Source of the DNA: an uncultured Lachnoanaerobaculum sp. | Lineage (GTDB): Bacteria; Bacillota; Clostridia; Lachnospirales; Lachnospiraceae | Direction of reading: 5' to 3' | Assembly: GCA_937925515.1 (NCBI GenBank) | Contig: CALALP010000048.1 | Location: 1-44,402, forward strand | DNA length: 44,402 nt | In this document: piece after piece, positions 35,207 to 42,982 of the stretch | How positions within the stretch are numbered: position 1 is the first letter of the stretch | Layout of the letters: every line of letters begins with the position of its first letter | Position numbers and translations under genes: made by a program | The notes under the pieces: model-generated | What the model saw: only the letters and a program-made list of their open reading frames with translations | Database searches by the model: none | Told to the model about the DNA's origin: nothing

Positions 35207-35451
35207 GAGAGTATCGCAAAATTGATTTTTACGAATATTACTATATTATTTGTTCTCTATTGGAAAACAAAAAGTTATATTTATTATTATGGGGCTGTTG
35301 CAAAATTAACTTTATTAGCATTATTTATTCTTTTTGTTTTCCGTAGGGAAACAGAGAAAATCATATTTGCTAATTTAAATACTTTCTATTATATATCTTG
35401 TCCCCCGTAGGGGGACAAGATATATATGGATACCTATTTTGCGACACCCTC
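35207..35451. mobile_element. Family B inverted-end element, compound copy
   Basis: Outer ends GAGAGTATCGCAAAATT and ATTTTGCGACACCCTC. An additional internal left end, GGGGCTGTTGCAAAATTAA, begins at 35291, so it looks like one copy joined to or inserted into another. The 37-base palindrome 35390-35426 (centre CCCCCGTAGGGGG with CTTGT/ACAAG and AT-rich arms) lies 25 bases from the right end. The unit 35220-35285 matches the copy at 18787-18892. Non-coding; it sits between rfbD and rfbB. Confidence 0.72.
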
Positions 35452-35468
35452 ATATTTCTATACTTATC

Positions 35469-36491
35469 CTATAATCTCTTGCCATACATATTTTCAAAAT
35501 AATTGGTATATTCTCCACTTATAATATGTTTCCACCAATCTTCATTTTCAAGATACCACTCTATTGTCTTTACTATTCCTGTATCAAAATTGTATTCCGG
35601 TTTCCACCCAAGCTCAGTTTCAATCTTAGTAGGGTCTATTGCATATCTTCTATCATGTCCAGGTCTATCTGTTACATATTTTATAAGACTTTCAGGTTTA
35701 TTTAAATGTTTCAATATTGTCTTTACAACCTCCAAATTGGTTCTTTCATTATGACCTCCTATATTGTAAACTTCTCCCTCTTTACCATTTCTTATAATTA
35801 AATCTATTGCCTTACAGTGATCTGTTACATATAGCCAATCCCTTACATTCTCTCCCTTTCCATATACAGGAAGTGGTTCATCTGCCAATGCTCTGCTTAT
35901 CATAAGTGGTATTAGTTTCTCAGGAAAATGATAAGGTCCGTAATTGTTTGAACATCTCGAAATAGTTACAGGCAGCTTATATGTTCTATAATATGCTAAT
36001 GTAAATAAGTCTGCACTTGCCTTTGCTGATGAATATGGGCTTGAAGTATGTAGGGGAGTTTTTTCAGTAAAAAATAAATCAGGTCTATCAAGTGGTAAAT
36101 CTCCATACACCTCATCAGTAGATACTTGATGAAATCTCTTTATCCCATAAGCTCTACAAGCATCAAGTAATGTTGTAGTTCCAATTACATTTGTTCTTAC
36201 AAAAATTTCAGGATCTGTTATAGACCTGTCTACATGGCTTTCAGCTGCAAAGTTTACTACTATGTCCGGCTTTTCTTCTTCAAATAATTTAAAAATAAAT
36301 TCTCTATCAGCAATATCTCCTTTCACAAACTTATAGTTTGCCTTATTCTCTACAGGTTTAAGGGTTTCTAAATTTCCTGCATAAGTAAGTAAATCCAGGT
36401 TTATGATAATATCATCAGGATATTTATTCACCATATAATGCACAAAATTTCCTCCTATAAATCCTGCTCCACCTGTTACTATAATTTTCAT
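35469..36491 (-). CDS. rfbB: dTDP-glucose 4,6-dehydratase (340 aa)
   Basis: Makes dTDP-4-keto-6-deoxyglucose, precursor of rhamnose and of 4-amino sugars. Extended SDR fold: GGAGFIGGNFVHY (~7-19), NFAAESHVDRSI (~80-91), STDEVYGDL (~123-131), YSSAKAS with the catalytic Tyr/Lys (~152-158), RCSNNYGPYHFPEKLIP (~176-192). All diagnostic blocks are intact. rfbA and rfbC are not present in this window. GGAG precedes the ATG, and a promoter lies ~50 bases upstream, so it probably begins the glycan locus. Confidence 0.95.
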   Translation of the reverse strand: MKIIVTGGAGFIGGNFVHYMVNKYPDDIIINLDLLTYAGNLETLKPVENKANYKFVKGDIADREFIFKLFEEEKPDIVVNFAAESHVDRSITDPEIFVRTNVIGTTTLLDACRAYGIKRFHQVSTDEVYGDLPLDRPDLFFTEKTPLHTSSPYSSAKASADLFTLAYYRTYKLPVTISRCSNNYGPYHFPEKLIPLMISRALADEPLPVYGKGENVRDWLYVTDHCKAIDLIIRNGKEGEVYNIGGHNERTNLEVVKTILKHLNKPESLIKYVTDRPGHDRRYAIDPTKIETELGWKPEYNFDTGIVKTIEWYLENEDWWKHIISGEYTNYFENMYGKRL

Positions 36492-36537
36492 TTTTTTCTC
36501 CTTGATTTTAAATATTAGTAAGCTATATCACTTATTT

Positions 36538-36566
36538 ATTGTAACCATTTTCTTTAAATAAGACAA
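36538..36566 (-). promoter_or_regulatory. Promoter upstream of rfbB
   Basis: Minus strand: TTGTCT, a 17-base spacer, TACAAT, about 47 bases before the rfbB ATG. This is the best candidate for the main promoter of the surface-glycan locus. Confidence 0.65.
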
Positions 36567-36628
36567 TAGTAAACGTAAGATACGGTTAGTTTTATTAATT
36601 ATTATAGTATTTTTTTACTAAATTAATA

Positions 36629-36658
36629 GGGGTTTCCTCGCCGACGGCGAGGAAACCC
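36629..36658. repeat. Family A palindrome, copy 3 (probable terminator)
   Basis: GGGGTTTCCTCGCC - GAC - GGCGAGGAAACCC, a slightly shorter version of the copies at 17 and 9171, 72 bases beyond the stop of the minus-strand surface-protein gene and upstream of the rfbB promoter. Confidence 0.8.
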
Positions 36659-36730
36659 AACATCAAAAAAATCCCTATATCAAAAAAACTCAATATATAC
36701 TATATTTACATTTTTCTAATTCAACACTAA

Positions 36731-38878
36731 TTACTTTATCCATGCTCCGTTACTATCAACACGATATCCATTAATTACAGTATTTTGCGCCATAGCTCCC
36801 TTTGGCATGTTACCCTCGGTTTTCTCATAAAAATAATACCATTTATCATTAATCATCTTCCAACCGGTAACCATATAGCCTTGTTCATCAAAATAATACC
36901 AATCTTTTTGGTCATTAAACTTGAGTTCTGCCCACTGTGATTTTTTCCAACTCTTGTCCGGATACTGATACCACCAACCTTTAGAGTCTAATATCCACTC
37001 GCCCTCTTTTTTATTAATCTCATTTCTTGATTTTACTCTGCTTATAACTCTACTGCCACTATGATTTCTTGAACTTCCCCCTCCATAACTTCCACTATTA
37101 CTATTACCATTATCTATTGGTTTGCTTGGAGTGCTTGGGTTCATTGGTTTGCTTGGAGTGCTTGGGTTACTTGGGTCGTTTGGTTTACTTGGGTTCATTG
37201 GGTCGTTTGGTTTACTTGGGTTCATTGGGTCATTTGGTTTACTTGGGTTCATTGGGTCATTTGGCTTATTCGTGTTACTTGGAACGCTTGGGATAGGGTT
37301 ACTTGGAGTAGCCTGATTACTTGGAGCTAATGGGTTACTTGGGTTGCTCGGATTACTTGGGTTACTAGGATTCATTGGATTACTTGGAACACTTGGACTT
37401 GTAGGGTCAGTTACAGTCAAAGTACCTATAAGTGCAGGACTTCCTGCTTTATAATTATCTCCATAAGCTATTGGAGATATTGTGTCTATATTAAATGTCC
37501 CTGCCATACTACCGTCAGTTCCCCATGTAAATGTAGGTAAAGCTGTTATAGCATCTTGCTTTAAATCTCCATTTACTACTCCCTCTACTGTAAAGTCATC
37601 AAAACTTTGAGGTAAAGTTGGAAGTTGTTCATTTACCTTTATAGATTTGTTAGCAACCTTTAAAGTTACGTCTTTTTTAGCTATTTTAAACTTTCCAAGT
37701 TCAGTTTCAAAATTACCATAATAATTTGAAAGCTTAACTTTTACCTTATATTCCCCTGCATCTACCGGCTTATTAGTTAAGACAGTGTCATTTATATCCC
37801 TGTATTCAATAGTATAATTATTGTCATGAGTATTAAAATTATCAATACCATGCTCTTGTTTATTATACACTATATTAGTAGGAAGTTGAGGAAAATCTAC
37901 TTTCTCAGCACCTATAAATGAAGTTGCAAGACTAACTTTTCCATTTTCACCACTTGATATATTTTTATAATCTATAACTGCAAAACCATTATCATCTACA
38001 TTCCATAAGACTTTAATATTAGAATTAGGATAGGTCAAAATATGCCTATTATCATAGCCTCCTGCAACATAAAAAAATGGTAGTGAATTATTATTATATT
38101 GGTCAAATACAGTATCATCCCAAGCTATAACATTTGCATTTGTACCTATGTTTACATTAGCAAGGTCATGGTTTGGGGGAGTATTTACTTTTATTACACT
38201 ATTATGTGTTCTCAAATCTGTACTATTTTCAGTTCCAAAAGAAAAAATAGTACCCCCTGTAATATTATAATTTGTGCTTTCGCTAGGTTGCAATACTAAT
38301 GCCTGTGTATTAACATAATTTCTGATGCTACCACCTCTCATGTCAAGGCTACTCTTTCCTGCCAAAAGAACAGTAGGAAAAAGTGTAGGAGGAATACTAC
38401 TCTGAGTTCTACTAAGTTCTCCTCCTAAAATAGTAACTTTTATATTACCATTGGCATTAGTTCTTAATGAAGAACCTCCAAGTGTAGAATTTATACTTCC
38501 TCCCCTGATTTCAAACTCAGAAATATCTGTGGTTGCTATACTTTCAAGGTCTATTAGTGTAGGTATGGCACTTCCTTTTATATCAGCGTCCCAAATTACT
38601 TTTTTACCATTTGCTAGTCTTATAGTTACAGGATTTTCATGATAATTAAGTTCTGCCTTACCTGTAATTGTAATAGTATCATTTGCATTTAGTGCATCTT
38701 CAATCTTTTGTGCTACATAATTAGATATATTTGGTGTACCTGCCGGTGGTGTGATGTTTACTTCCGTACCTATTATACTTCCTGCTGCATAAGTATTATA
38801 TGGAAGTGTCGAAACAAGTGGAACTGATGCTACCAAACAACATACTGCAACTATACCACCCAATTTTTTTAATTTCAT
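36731..38878 (-). CDS. Secreted cell-wall-binding protein with Pro-rich linker (715 aa)
   Basis: A signal peptide ends near AYAAG (residue ~31). Residues ~40-300 contain strand-turn repeats (GGSI, GGELS, GGTIF, GNIKVTILGG) that may form a right-handed beta-helix. Residues ~335-490 look like MBG-type Ig-like modules (YNKQEHGI..., KPVDAGEYKVKVKL). A Pro/Ser/Asn-rich spacer (~490-605) includes a nine-residue repeat NDPMNPSKP. The C-terminus (~626-715) has three or four choline/glucan-binding-type wall repeats (DWYYFDEQGYMVTGWKMI). It is probably displayed on the cell wall as an adhesin-like protein. GGAG precedes the ATG. Monocistronic. Confidence 0.87.
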   Translation of the reverse strand: MKLKKLGGIVAVCCLVASVPLVSTLPYNTYAAGSIIGTEVNITPPAGTPNISNYVAQKIEDALNANDTITITGKAELNYHENPVTIRLANGKKVIWDADIKGSAIPTLIDLESIATTDISEFEIRGGSINSTLGGSSLRTNANGNIKVTILGGELSRTQSSIPPTLFPTVLLAGKSSLDMRGGSIRNYVNTQALVLQPSESTNYNITGGTIFSFGTENSTDLRTHNSVIKVNTPPNHDLANVNIGTNANVIAWDDTVFDQYNNNSLPFFYVAGGYDNRHILTYPNSNIKVLWNVDDNGFAVIDYKNISSGENGKVSLATSFIGAEKVDFPQLPTNIVYNKQEHGIDNFNTHDNNYTIEYRDINDTVLTNKPVDAGEYKVKVKLSNYYGNFETELGKFKIAKKDVTLKVANKSIKVNEQLPTLPQSFDDFTVEGVVNGDLKQDAITALPTFTWGTDGSMAGTFNIDTISPIAYGDNYKAGSPALIGTLTVTDPTSPSVPSNPMNPSNPSNPSNPSNPLAPSNQATPSNPIPSVPSNTNKPNDPMNPSKPNDPMNPSKPNDPMNPSKPNDPSNPSTPSKPMNPSTPSKPIDNGNSNSGSYGGGSSRNHSGSRVISRVKSRNEINKKEGEWILDSKGWWYQYPDKSWKKSQWAELKFNDQKDWYYFDEQGYMVTGWKMINDKWYYFYEKTEGNMPKGAMAQNTVINGYRVDSNGAWIK
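37173..37267. repeat. 27-base tandem repeat within the surface-protein gene
   Basis: Three full and one partial copies of a 27-base unit (starts 37173, 37200, 37227, 37254), nearly identical at DNA level, encoding NDPMNPSKP. The near identity of the units implies recent expansion or homogenisation, and copy number may vary between strains. Confidence 0.9.
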
Positions 38879-39289
38879 TTACTATCTCCTTTACTCTTAC
38901 TCTAATTTATCAACTATTTCAAAACACTCTTATTTAGTTCTTTTATTCAAAGTATTCTTAAGCTTTTTATTTAATTTGAAGTTGATAAAAACCAAAATTC
39001 TACACAAATAATAACAATTTTAATGATAATTATACGAATTGAATATTATTAAATTTTTCGTAAAATTAAGCTCTTTAATTATTATTTATTTTATTCCTTT
39101 ATCAGTATAGAAGTTACTCTTGTAACTGTCAAGTAAACATTAGTAACAGTTTATTTTCAATTTTAATAACTTTATAGTTGTAACATGCTAAACCATACTT
39201 TTTTACAATGTCATTGTTTTAAAACTTCATAAATTGCCTAAGTTTTTTTATATAAAGAATTATTAAAAAACTATTATAAAATATCCATT
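38879..39289. other. Long AT-rich upstream region of the surface-protein gene
   Basis: About 410 bases, very AT-rich, with a good ribosome site (AAAGGAGA) next to the gene but no convincing consensus promoter that I can find. No ORF or clear RNA structure. The length suggests an unusual leader or binding sites for unknown regulators. Confidence 0.4.
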
Positions 39290-39346
39290 ATTGTTGTCGT
39301 GAAATATATATCTATTTATGTTTTGTCCCCCTACGGGGGACAAAAC
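39290..39346. mobile_element. Family B element remnant with CCCCCGTAGGGGG palindrome
   Basis: Palindrome GTTTTGTCCCCC-TA-CGGGGGACAAAAC (39320-39346). Reading the minus strand, the sequence past it (ATAAATAGATA...TTTCACGACAAC) aligns with the right ends of the copies at 18242 and 35207, in degraded form. Only one end remains. It lies ~40 bases beyond the stop of the minus-strand surface gene and may serve as its terminator. Confidence 0.55.
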
Positions 39347-39387
39347 ACTTCTAATAATAACTTTTGTTTTTAAATAGCAAACAAATA

Positions 39388-41226
39388 TTATTTAATTTGC
39401 ACTACACCGTTTTCAACCCACTCGCCATTTGCATTGACCTTATATCCGTCAGGTGTGGTGGTGTTTACATACAACATCCCTGTTTTAACATCTAATAGAT
39501 AACATTTTCCATTTATCCACTGCCAACCTGTAAGCATATAACCGTCTTTTCCAAAGTAATACCAATTAAGTTTGCCTTGCCATTCTAGTTCTTTCCAAGT
39601 TTCCCTTATACTATTTCCTCCAATTTCATCAGCACTCCAACCTTTTTCATCATAGAACCATAAGTTAGTTTTAGTTTTTGTAGCAAGTTTTCTATTTGTT
39701 TCATTATTCTTGGTATTTTTAGCTACACTTATTACTCTACCACCACCACTAGAATTACCTCTACTAGAACTTGCCCCTCTATTTTGATAAGATTTTAAAG
39801 TTTCATTATTTCCTATTTTATCTAGGGTTTCTGATTTATTTGATTTTGTTCGGCTTTCATTTTTATCTGTTTTAGTTTCACTTGAACTTATCTGACTTTC
39901 TTTTTTATCTGATTTTGTTTGACTTTCATTTGTACTTGGTATTTTAGTCTTATCTTCTTTAGTTTCACTCTTTACATCATCAGATGCCTTTGTAGTTTCA
40001 TTTTTTTGTGGTACATTCTGCTTAGTTTGTTTCTCAGTTTGTGATTTATTAGTTTCTGATTTACTATTTTCTGATTTACTATTTTCAAAGCTTTTAGTAC
40101 TTTCTTGGCTTTGGCTTTGTTTTTTACTTTCTGTACTTTCACTACCAAAATTTCCATTTTTACTTTCTGTATTACTCGGATCTGCATTTGATGATGTATG
40201 ATTACTCTGACTAGGAGTTGTTTGGCTAGGAGCAGTTTGACTAGGTAAGGTTTGAGGTGGTTGTACATTTTCCTCTTTCCAAGTAAAACTAATGCTATCA
40301 GACTTAACCTGATTTGACAAATCCTTTACTTCCACTTTTATAATATATTCTGCCGCCTCATCAGAAGAGATAGTTACACTATTTTCCTCGCCATAAGCCT
40401 TAACTTCTTCTATATTTCCCATATTAAGGTCTTGCTTAAGGAAACGATATTTCAAGTTTTCACTTCCACCTACTCCTCCATTTGCATTTGCAGTAAATTC
40501 TACTGATGTTCCTTTGAGCTGTGGCGAAGTTAAATTTGCAGTAAAATTAGTTATATTTATAGTATCTTTTGATAATGTTTCCCACTTAAAATTAGTTTCC
40601 TTGCTTAAAAGTTTTGATTCTCCTGACCTTATCTCAAGCCCCTCTTGACCATTTGCAGGGTATTGCTTAGTTGCTCCGTCATTTACTATAATCCTTGAAA
40701 ATGCAAAACCACTTGGAAGTTTATATCCGTAAACATCATTTCCCAAATACTCCATTTCTTCTCCACGCCAAGTTGCATTTTCTCTTGTATTTCCGTCATT
40801 ATCTTTTACATACACATAACAATGTAGGTTTTCATTCCAGTCTTTAGGCTTTTTGACATATACATCATAATTTCTATTATAATTTACTATTTTACCTTTC
40901 CAATAATGGCTTATTCTGTCCCTTACAATATTTCCCAAAGAATCCTTAACCTCTACCTTTAACATTACACTACCTGTTCTATTTCTCATTATGCTGCAAG
41001 TATTTTCAGAACTAAAATCCTTAATAACTTCTTCTACTCCATTAATTACTTTGATAAATTTATATTTTAAATCGCCTATGCCGCCACTTGCATTTACAGT
41101 AAAATCTACATTTTCCCCTTCAAAAGATTCATCTTGACTTTTTGAAATGAAGTTTATACTTGGACTTATATCTGCACCAATATCTAACGGCAACCACCTA
41201 TTATCCATAAATCTATTAAAAATCAT
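39388..41226 (-). CDS. Surface protein with CBM26-like module and wall-binding repeats, missing its signal peptide (612 aa)
   Basis: Domains: Ig/PKD-like (~25-110, INFISKSQD...), a starch-binding CBM26-like module (~115-200, with YVYVKDNDGN, ATWRGEEMEYLG, RIIVNDGATKQYP), a second Ig-like domain (~220-310), a long Ser/Thr/Lys/Asn/Gln-rich linker (~315-510), and C-terminal wall-binding repeats (~518-612, LNWYYFGKDGYMLTGWQWI). The product should be exported and wall-bound, but this frame has no signal peptide and its ATG lacks a ribosome site. The signal peptide is encoded just upstream in another frame (41255-41422), joined by a one-base shift; the same frame remains open upstream to about 41330. 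The gene as it stands is probably inactive. Confidence 0.8.
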   Translation of the reverse strand: MIFNRFMDNRWLPLDIGADISPSINFISKSQDESFEGENVDFTVNASGGIGDLKYKFIKVINGVEEVIKDFSSENTCSIMRNRTGSVMLKVEVKDSLGNIVRDRISHYWKGKIVNYNRNYDVYVKKPKDWNENLHCYVYVKDNDGNTRENATWRGEEMEYLGNDVYGYKLPSGFAFSRIIVNDGATKQYPANGQEGLEIRSGESKLLSKETNFKWETLSKDTINITNFTANLTSPQLKGTSVEFTANANGGVGGSENLKYRFLKQDLNMGNIEEVKAYGEENSVTISSDEAAEYIIKVEVKDLSNQVKSDSISFTWKEENVQPPQTLPSQTAPSQTTPSQSNHTSSNADPSNTESKNGNFGSESTESKKQSQSQESTKSFENSKSENSKSETNKSQTEKQTKQNVPQKNETTKASDDVKSETKEDKTKIPSTNESQTKSDKKESQISSSETKTDKNESRTKSNKSETLDKIGNNETLKSYQNRGASSSRGNSSGGGRVISVAKNTKNNETNRKLATKTKTNLWFYDEKGWSADEIGGNSIRETWKELEWQGKLNWYYFGKDGYMLTGWQWINGKCYLLDVKTGMLYVNTTTPDGYKVNANGEWVENGVVQIK

Positions 41227-41254
41227 AGAGTTATTTTTATGCCATTCAAGACCG

Positions 41255-41422
41255 TCAACACTTGGGTACTGAACATCTGAACCACCTTGCTTTGATGCAA
41301 ATATTACTCTTATAGCCTGACATTAGTCCTAATGACAGTCCAAACGCTAAAACTTTACGAAATATTTTAGCTTTTAAGGAATTTCTTTTATATTTTAAAT
41401 TTAATACATTTTTCTTCATCAT
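41255..41422 (-). pseudogene. Detached signal-peptide fragment of the CBM26-like surface protein
   Basis: From the ATG at 41422 (GGAGG ten bases upstream), the minus strand encodes MMKKNVLNLKYKRNSLKAKI, then FRKVLAFGLSLGLMSGY, a basic N-region and hydrophobic core typical of a Gram-positive signal peptide. It then runs out of frame to a TGA at 41255. Dropping one A in the TATAAGAG at about 41308-41315 rejoins it to RVIFASKQGGSDVQYPSVDG and the downstream 612-residue frame. FAS-K would be a sensible cleavage site. Confidence 0.75.
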
Positions 41423-41792
41423 ATAATCTTAACCTCCAACATTTATTATAAGATTTTCACATAAAACAAGCTTTACAAACTCATTTCTTTGTTAAATCCT
41501 ATTGATTTCACTCCCTTCTAACTATCTTTTATTATTGTAAAACTTAAAATATACAGTTGTCTATTATTAATATTTTATGAAATTTAACTTTATTTTTTAT
41601 GTATTATCATGTATGGATATCTTAACCTTGATAAAACTTTACGAAAATAGCATCTGTTTTAGTCTATAAATTTATCAAAATGTCTTTTGTGGGAGGGATA
41701 ATTTCATATAAATAAAAAAAACAGTAAATCAAAAGTTGACTACTGTTCTCTTAGTTTATATCTATTTATATCTTATAATTTATGTACTTATA
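41423..41792. other. Non-coding interval between surface gene and methyltransferase
   Basis: AT-rich. Holds the surface-gene ribosome site at its left end and the methyltransferase terminator at 41714-41757. I see no gene; a promoter for the surface gene must lie here but I cannot place it with confidence. Confidence 0.5.
41714..41757 (-). terminator. Terminator of the C5-methyltransferase gene
   Basis: Minus strand: AACAGTAGTCAA-CTT-TTGATTTACTGTT (one bulged base) followed by TTTTTTATTT, about 35 bases after the methyltransferase stop. Confidence 0.8.
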
Positions 41793-42845
41793 CTACTCTT
41801 TAACTTTAAGTTTACTTACAAAATTTAAAAACTGATTATAGTCATTAATGCCTATATTCTTCAAATAATTTATTACTTGAATTTCAAAGATACTACTATC
41901 TAAATTCATGGCTTTTAATATATTTTCAGCTATCCTATTTATTACAGAAACTACAACTGAATTACCTGCTTGTTTATATAAATGAGAATTTGCTATTTGT
42001 GGTAATTTAAATTCCTTAGGATAACCTTGAAAATTAAAACATTCTCTAGGTGTTAATTTCCTTATACCATACTCAGTTTTTATCAAAGGTACATTATGTC
42101 CTCCTGTTCCCATATTGGCTGTAAGTGTTGGACAAACATTACTCTTATTTTCTCTAACATATTTTCTTCTCCATTGATATATTGTATCCATTTTTGTCAT
42201 GTTTTGTTTTAGTACTTCAAAAAAATCATTCTTTTCTCTTGTATAAAAAAATGTTTCATCAATAACATTATCTTCAAACATGTCTTTTATAGTTTTTGTC
42301 AGTTTTATAGGAAAAGGAAACTCAAAATTAGAAAAAATCTTATCATCTCTAAAACCAACTATATATATTCTTTCTCTATTTTGAGGAATATTTCCATAGT
42401 CTTTTGCATTTAAAACTTTATATTTTATTTTATAACCATTTATTTCTAATGCCTCTTTTATTATCTTAAATGTCTTGCCCTCATCATGACTAACTAGATT
42501 TTTTACATTTTCTAAAAAAATAACCCTTGGTTTTTTTGCAATAATAATCCTTAAAGTTTCAAAAAATAAATCTCCCGTATTTTCATCTTCAAATCCTTTT
42601 CTATATCCTGCTATACTAAAAGATGTGCAAGGAAAACCTGACAATAATACATCTATCTCAGGTATTTCATCAACTTTAACCTCTCTAATATCTTTTTCAT
42701 TTAAATTTGTAGAAAAGTTCTCTAAATATGTCAATCTTGCATTTTTATCGTATTCATTAGCCCATACAGTTTTAAACTGTCCGGTTTTTTCAAACCCTAA
42801 ATCTATACCTCCAACTCCTGAAAAAAGACTTGCTACCCTATACAT
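41793..42845 (-). CDS. DNA cytosine-5 methyltransferase (350 aa)
   Basis: Type II C5 methyltransferase with all core motifs: SLFSGVGGIDLGF (I), the catalytic Cys73 in GFPCTSFS (IV), ENV (VI, ~117), QNRERIYIVG (VIII, ~154), a short target-recognition region, RKLTPRECFNFQGYP (IX) and QAGNSVV (X). It transfers a methyl group from SAM to cytosine C5. The divergently placed Bsp6I-like endonuclease remnant suggests the recognition sequence GCNGC. The endonuclease is broken, so this enzyme is now effectively an orphan. About 35 residues extend beyond motif X. Its promoter probably lies in the palindrome at 42901-42932. Confidence 0.93.
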   Translation of the reverse strand: MYRVASLFSGVGGIDLGFEKTGQFKTVWANEYDKNARLTYLENFSTNLNEKDIREVKVDEIPEIDVLLSGFPCTSFSIAGYRKGFEDENTGDLFFETLRIIIAKKPRVIFLENVKNLVSHDEGKTFKIIKEALEINGYKIKYKVLNAKDYGNIPQNRERIYIVGFRDDKIFSNFEFPFPIKLTKTIKDMFEDNVIDETFFYTREKNDFFEVLKQNMTKMDTIYQWRRKYVRENKSNVCPTLTANMGTGGHNVPLIKTEYGIRKLTPRECFNFQGYPKEFKLPQIANSHLYKQAGNSVVVSVINRIAENILKAMNLDSSIFEIQVINYLKNIGINDYNQFLNFVSKLKVKE

Positions 42846-42900
42846 TTATTATATTCTCCAATTCTTATCTATTTAAAAATTATCATAACATAAATAATAC

Positions 42901-42932
42901 AAATTATAAAGCAGCACGCCGCTTTGTAATTT
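42901..42932. promoter_or_regulatory. Inverted repeat with two GCNGC sites in the R-M promoter region
   Basis: AAATTATAAAGC - AGCACGCC - GCTTTGTAATTT, arms complementary but for one base. GCAGC (42911-42915) and GCCGC (42918-42922) both fit GCNGC, the predicted methylation target. A TATAAT -10 box for the methyltransferase (minus strand, 42903-42908) lies in one arm, so both sites fall in its promoter spacer; the other arm overlaps the endonuclease -35 box. Confidence 0.6.
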
Positions 42933-42952
42933 ATATATTTTTTTGTTACAAT
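42924..42952 (+). promoter_or_regulatory. Candidate promoter of the endonuclease gene
   Basis: TTGTAA, a 17-base spacer, TACAAT, about 30 bases before the endonuclease ATG. Its -35 box lies in the right arm of the GCNGC-containing inverted repeat. Confidence 0.55.
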
Positions 42953-42982
42953 CAAACTATCTATTGGGAAAGGAAAATAACC

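Noticed and set aside
37173..37267. Regular 27-base repeats as a possible CRISPR array
   Set aside because: The units are contiguous with no spacers, lie in a coding frame with a 9-codon period, and no cas genes are present.
37069..37316. Plus-strand open frames rich in Leu and Gly opposite the surface-protein gene
   Set aside because: They are mirror images of the Pro/Ser/Asn-rich repeat in the real gene, with no ribosome site or recognisable domain.
42830..42982. Upstream extension of the endonuclease frame
   Set aside because: It would overlap the methyltransferase start and both promoters; the ATG at 42983 has its own ribosome site.
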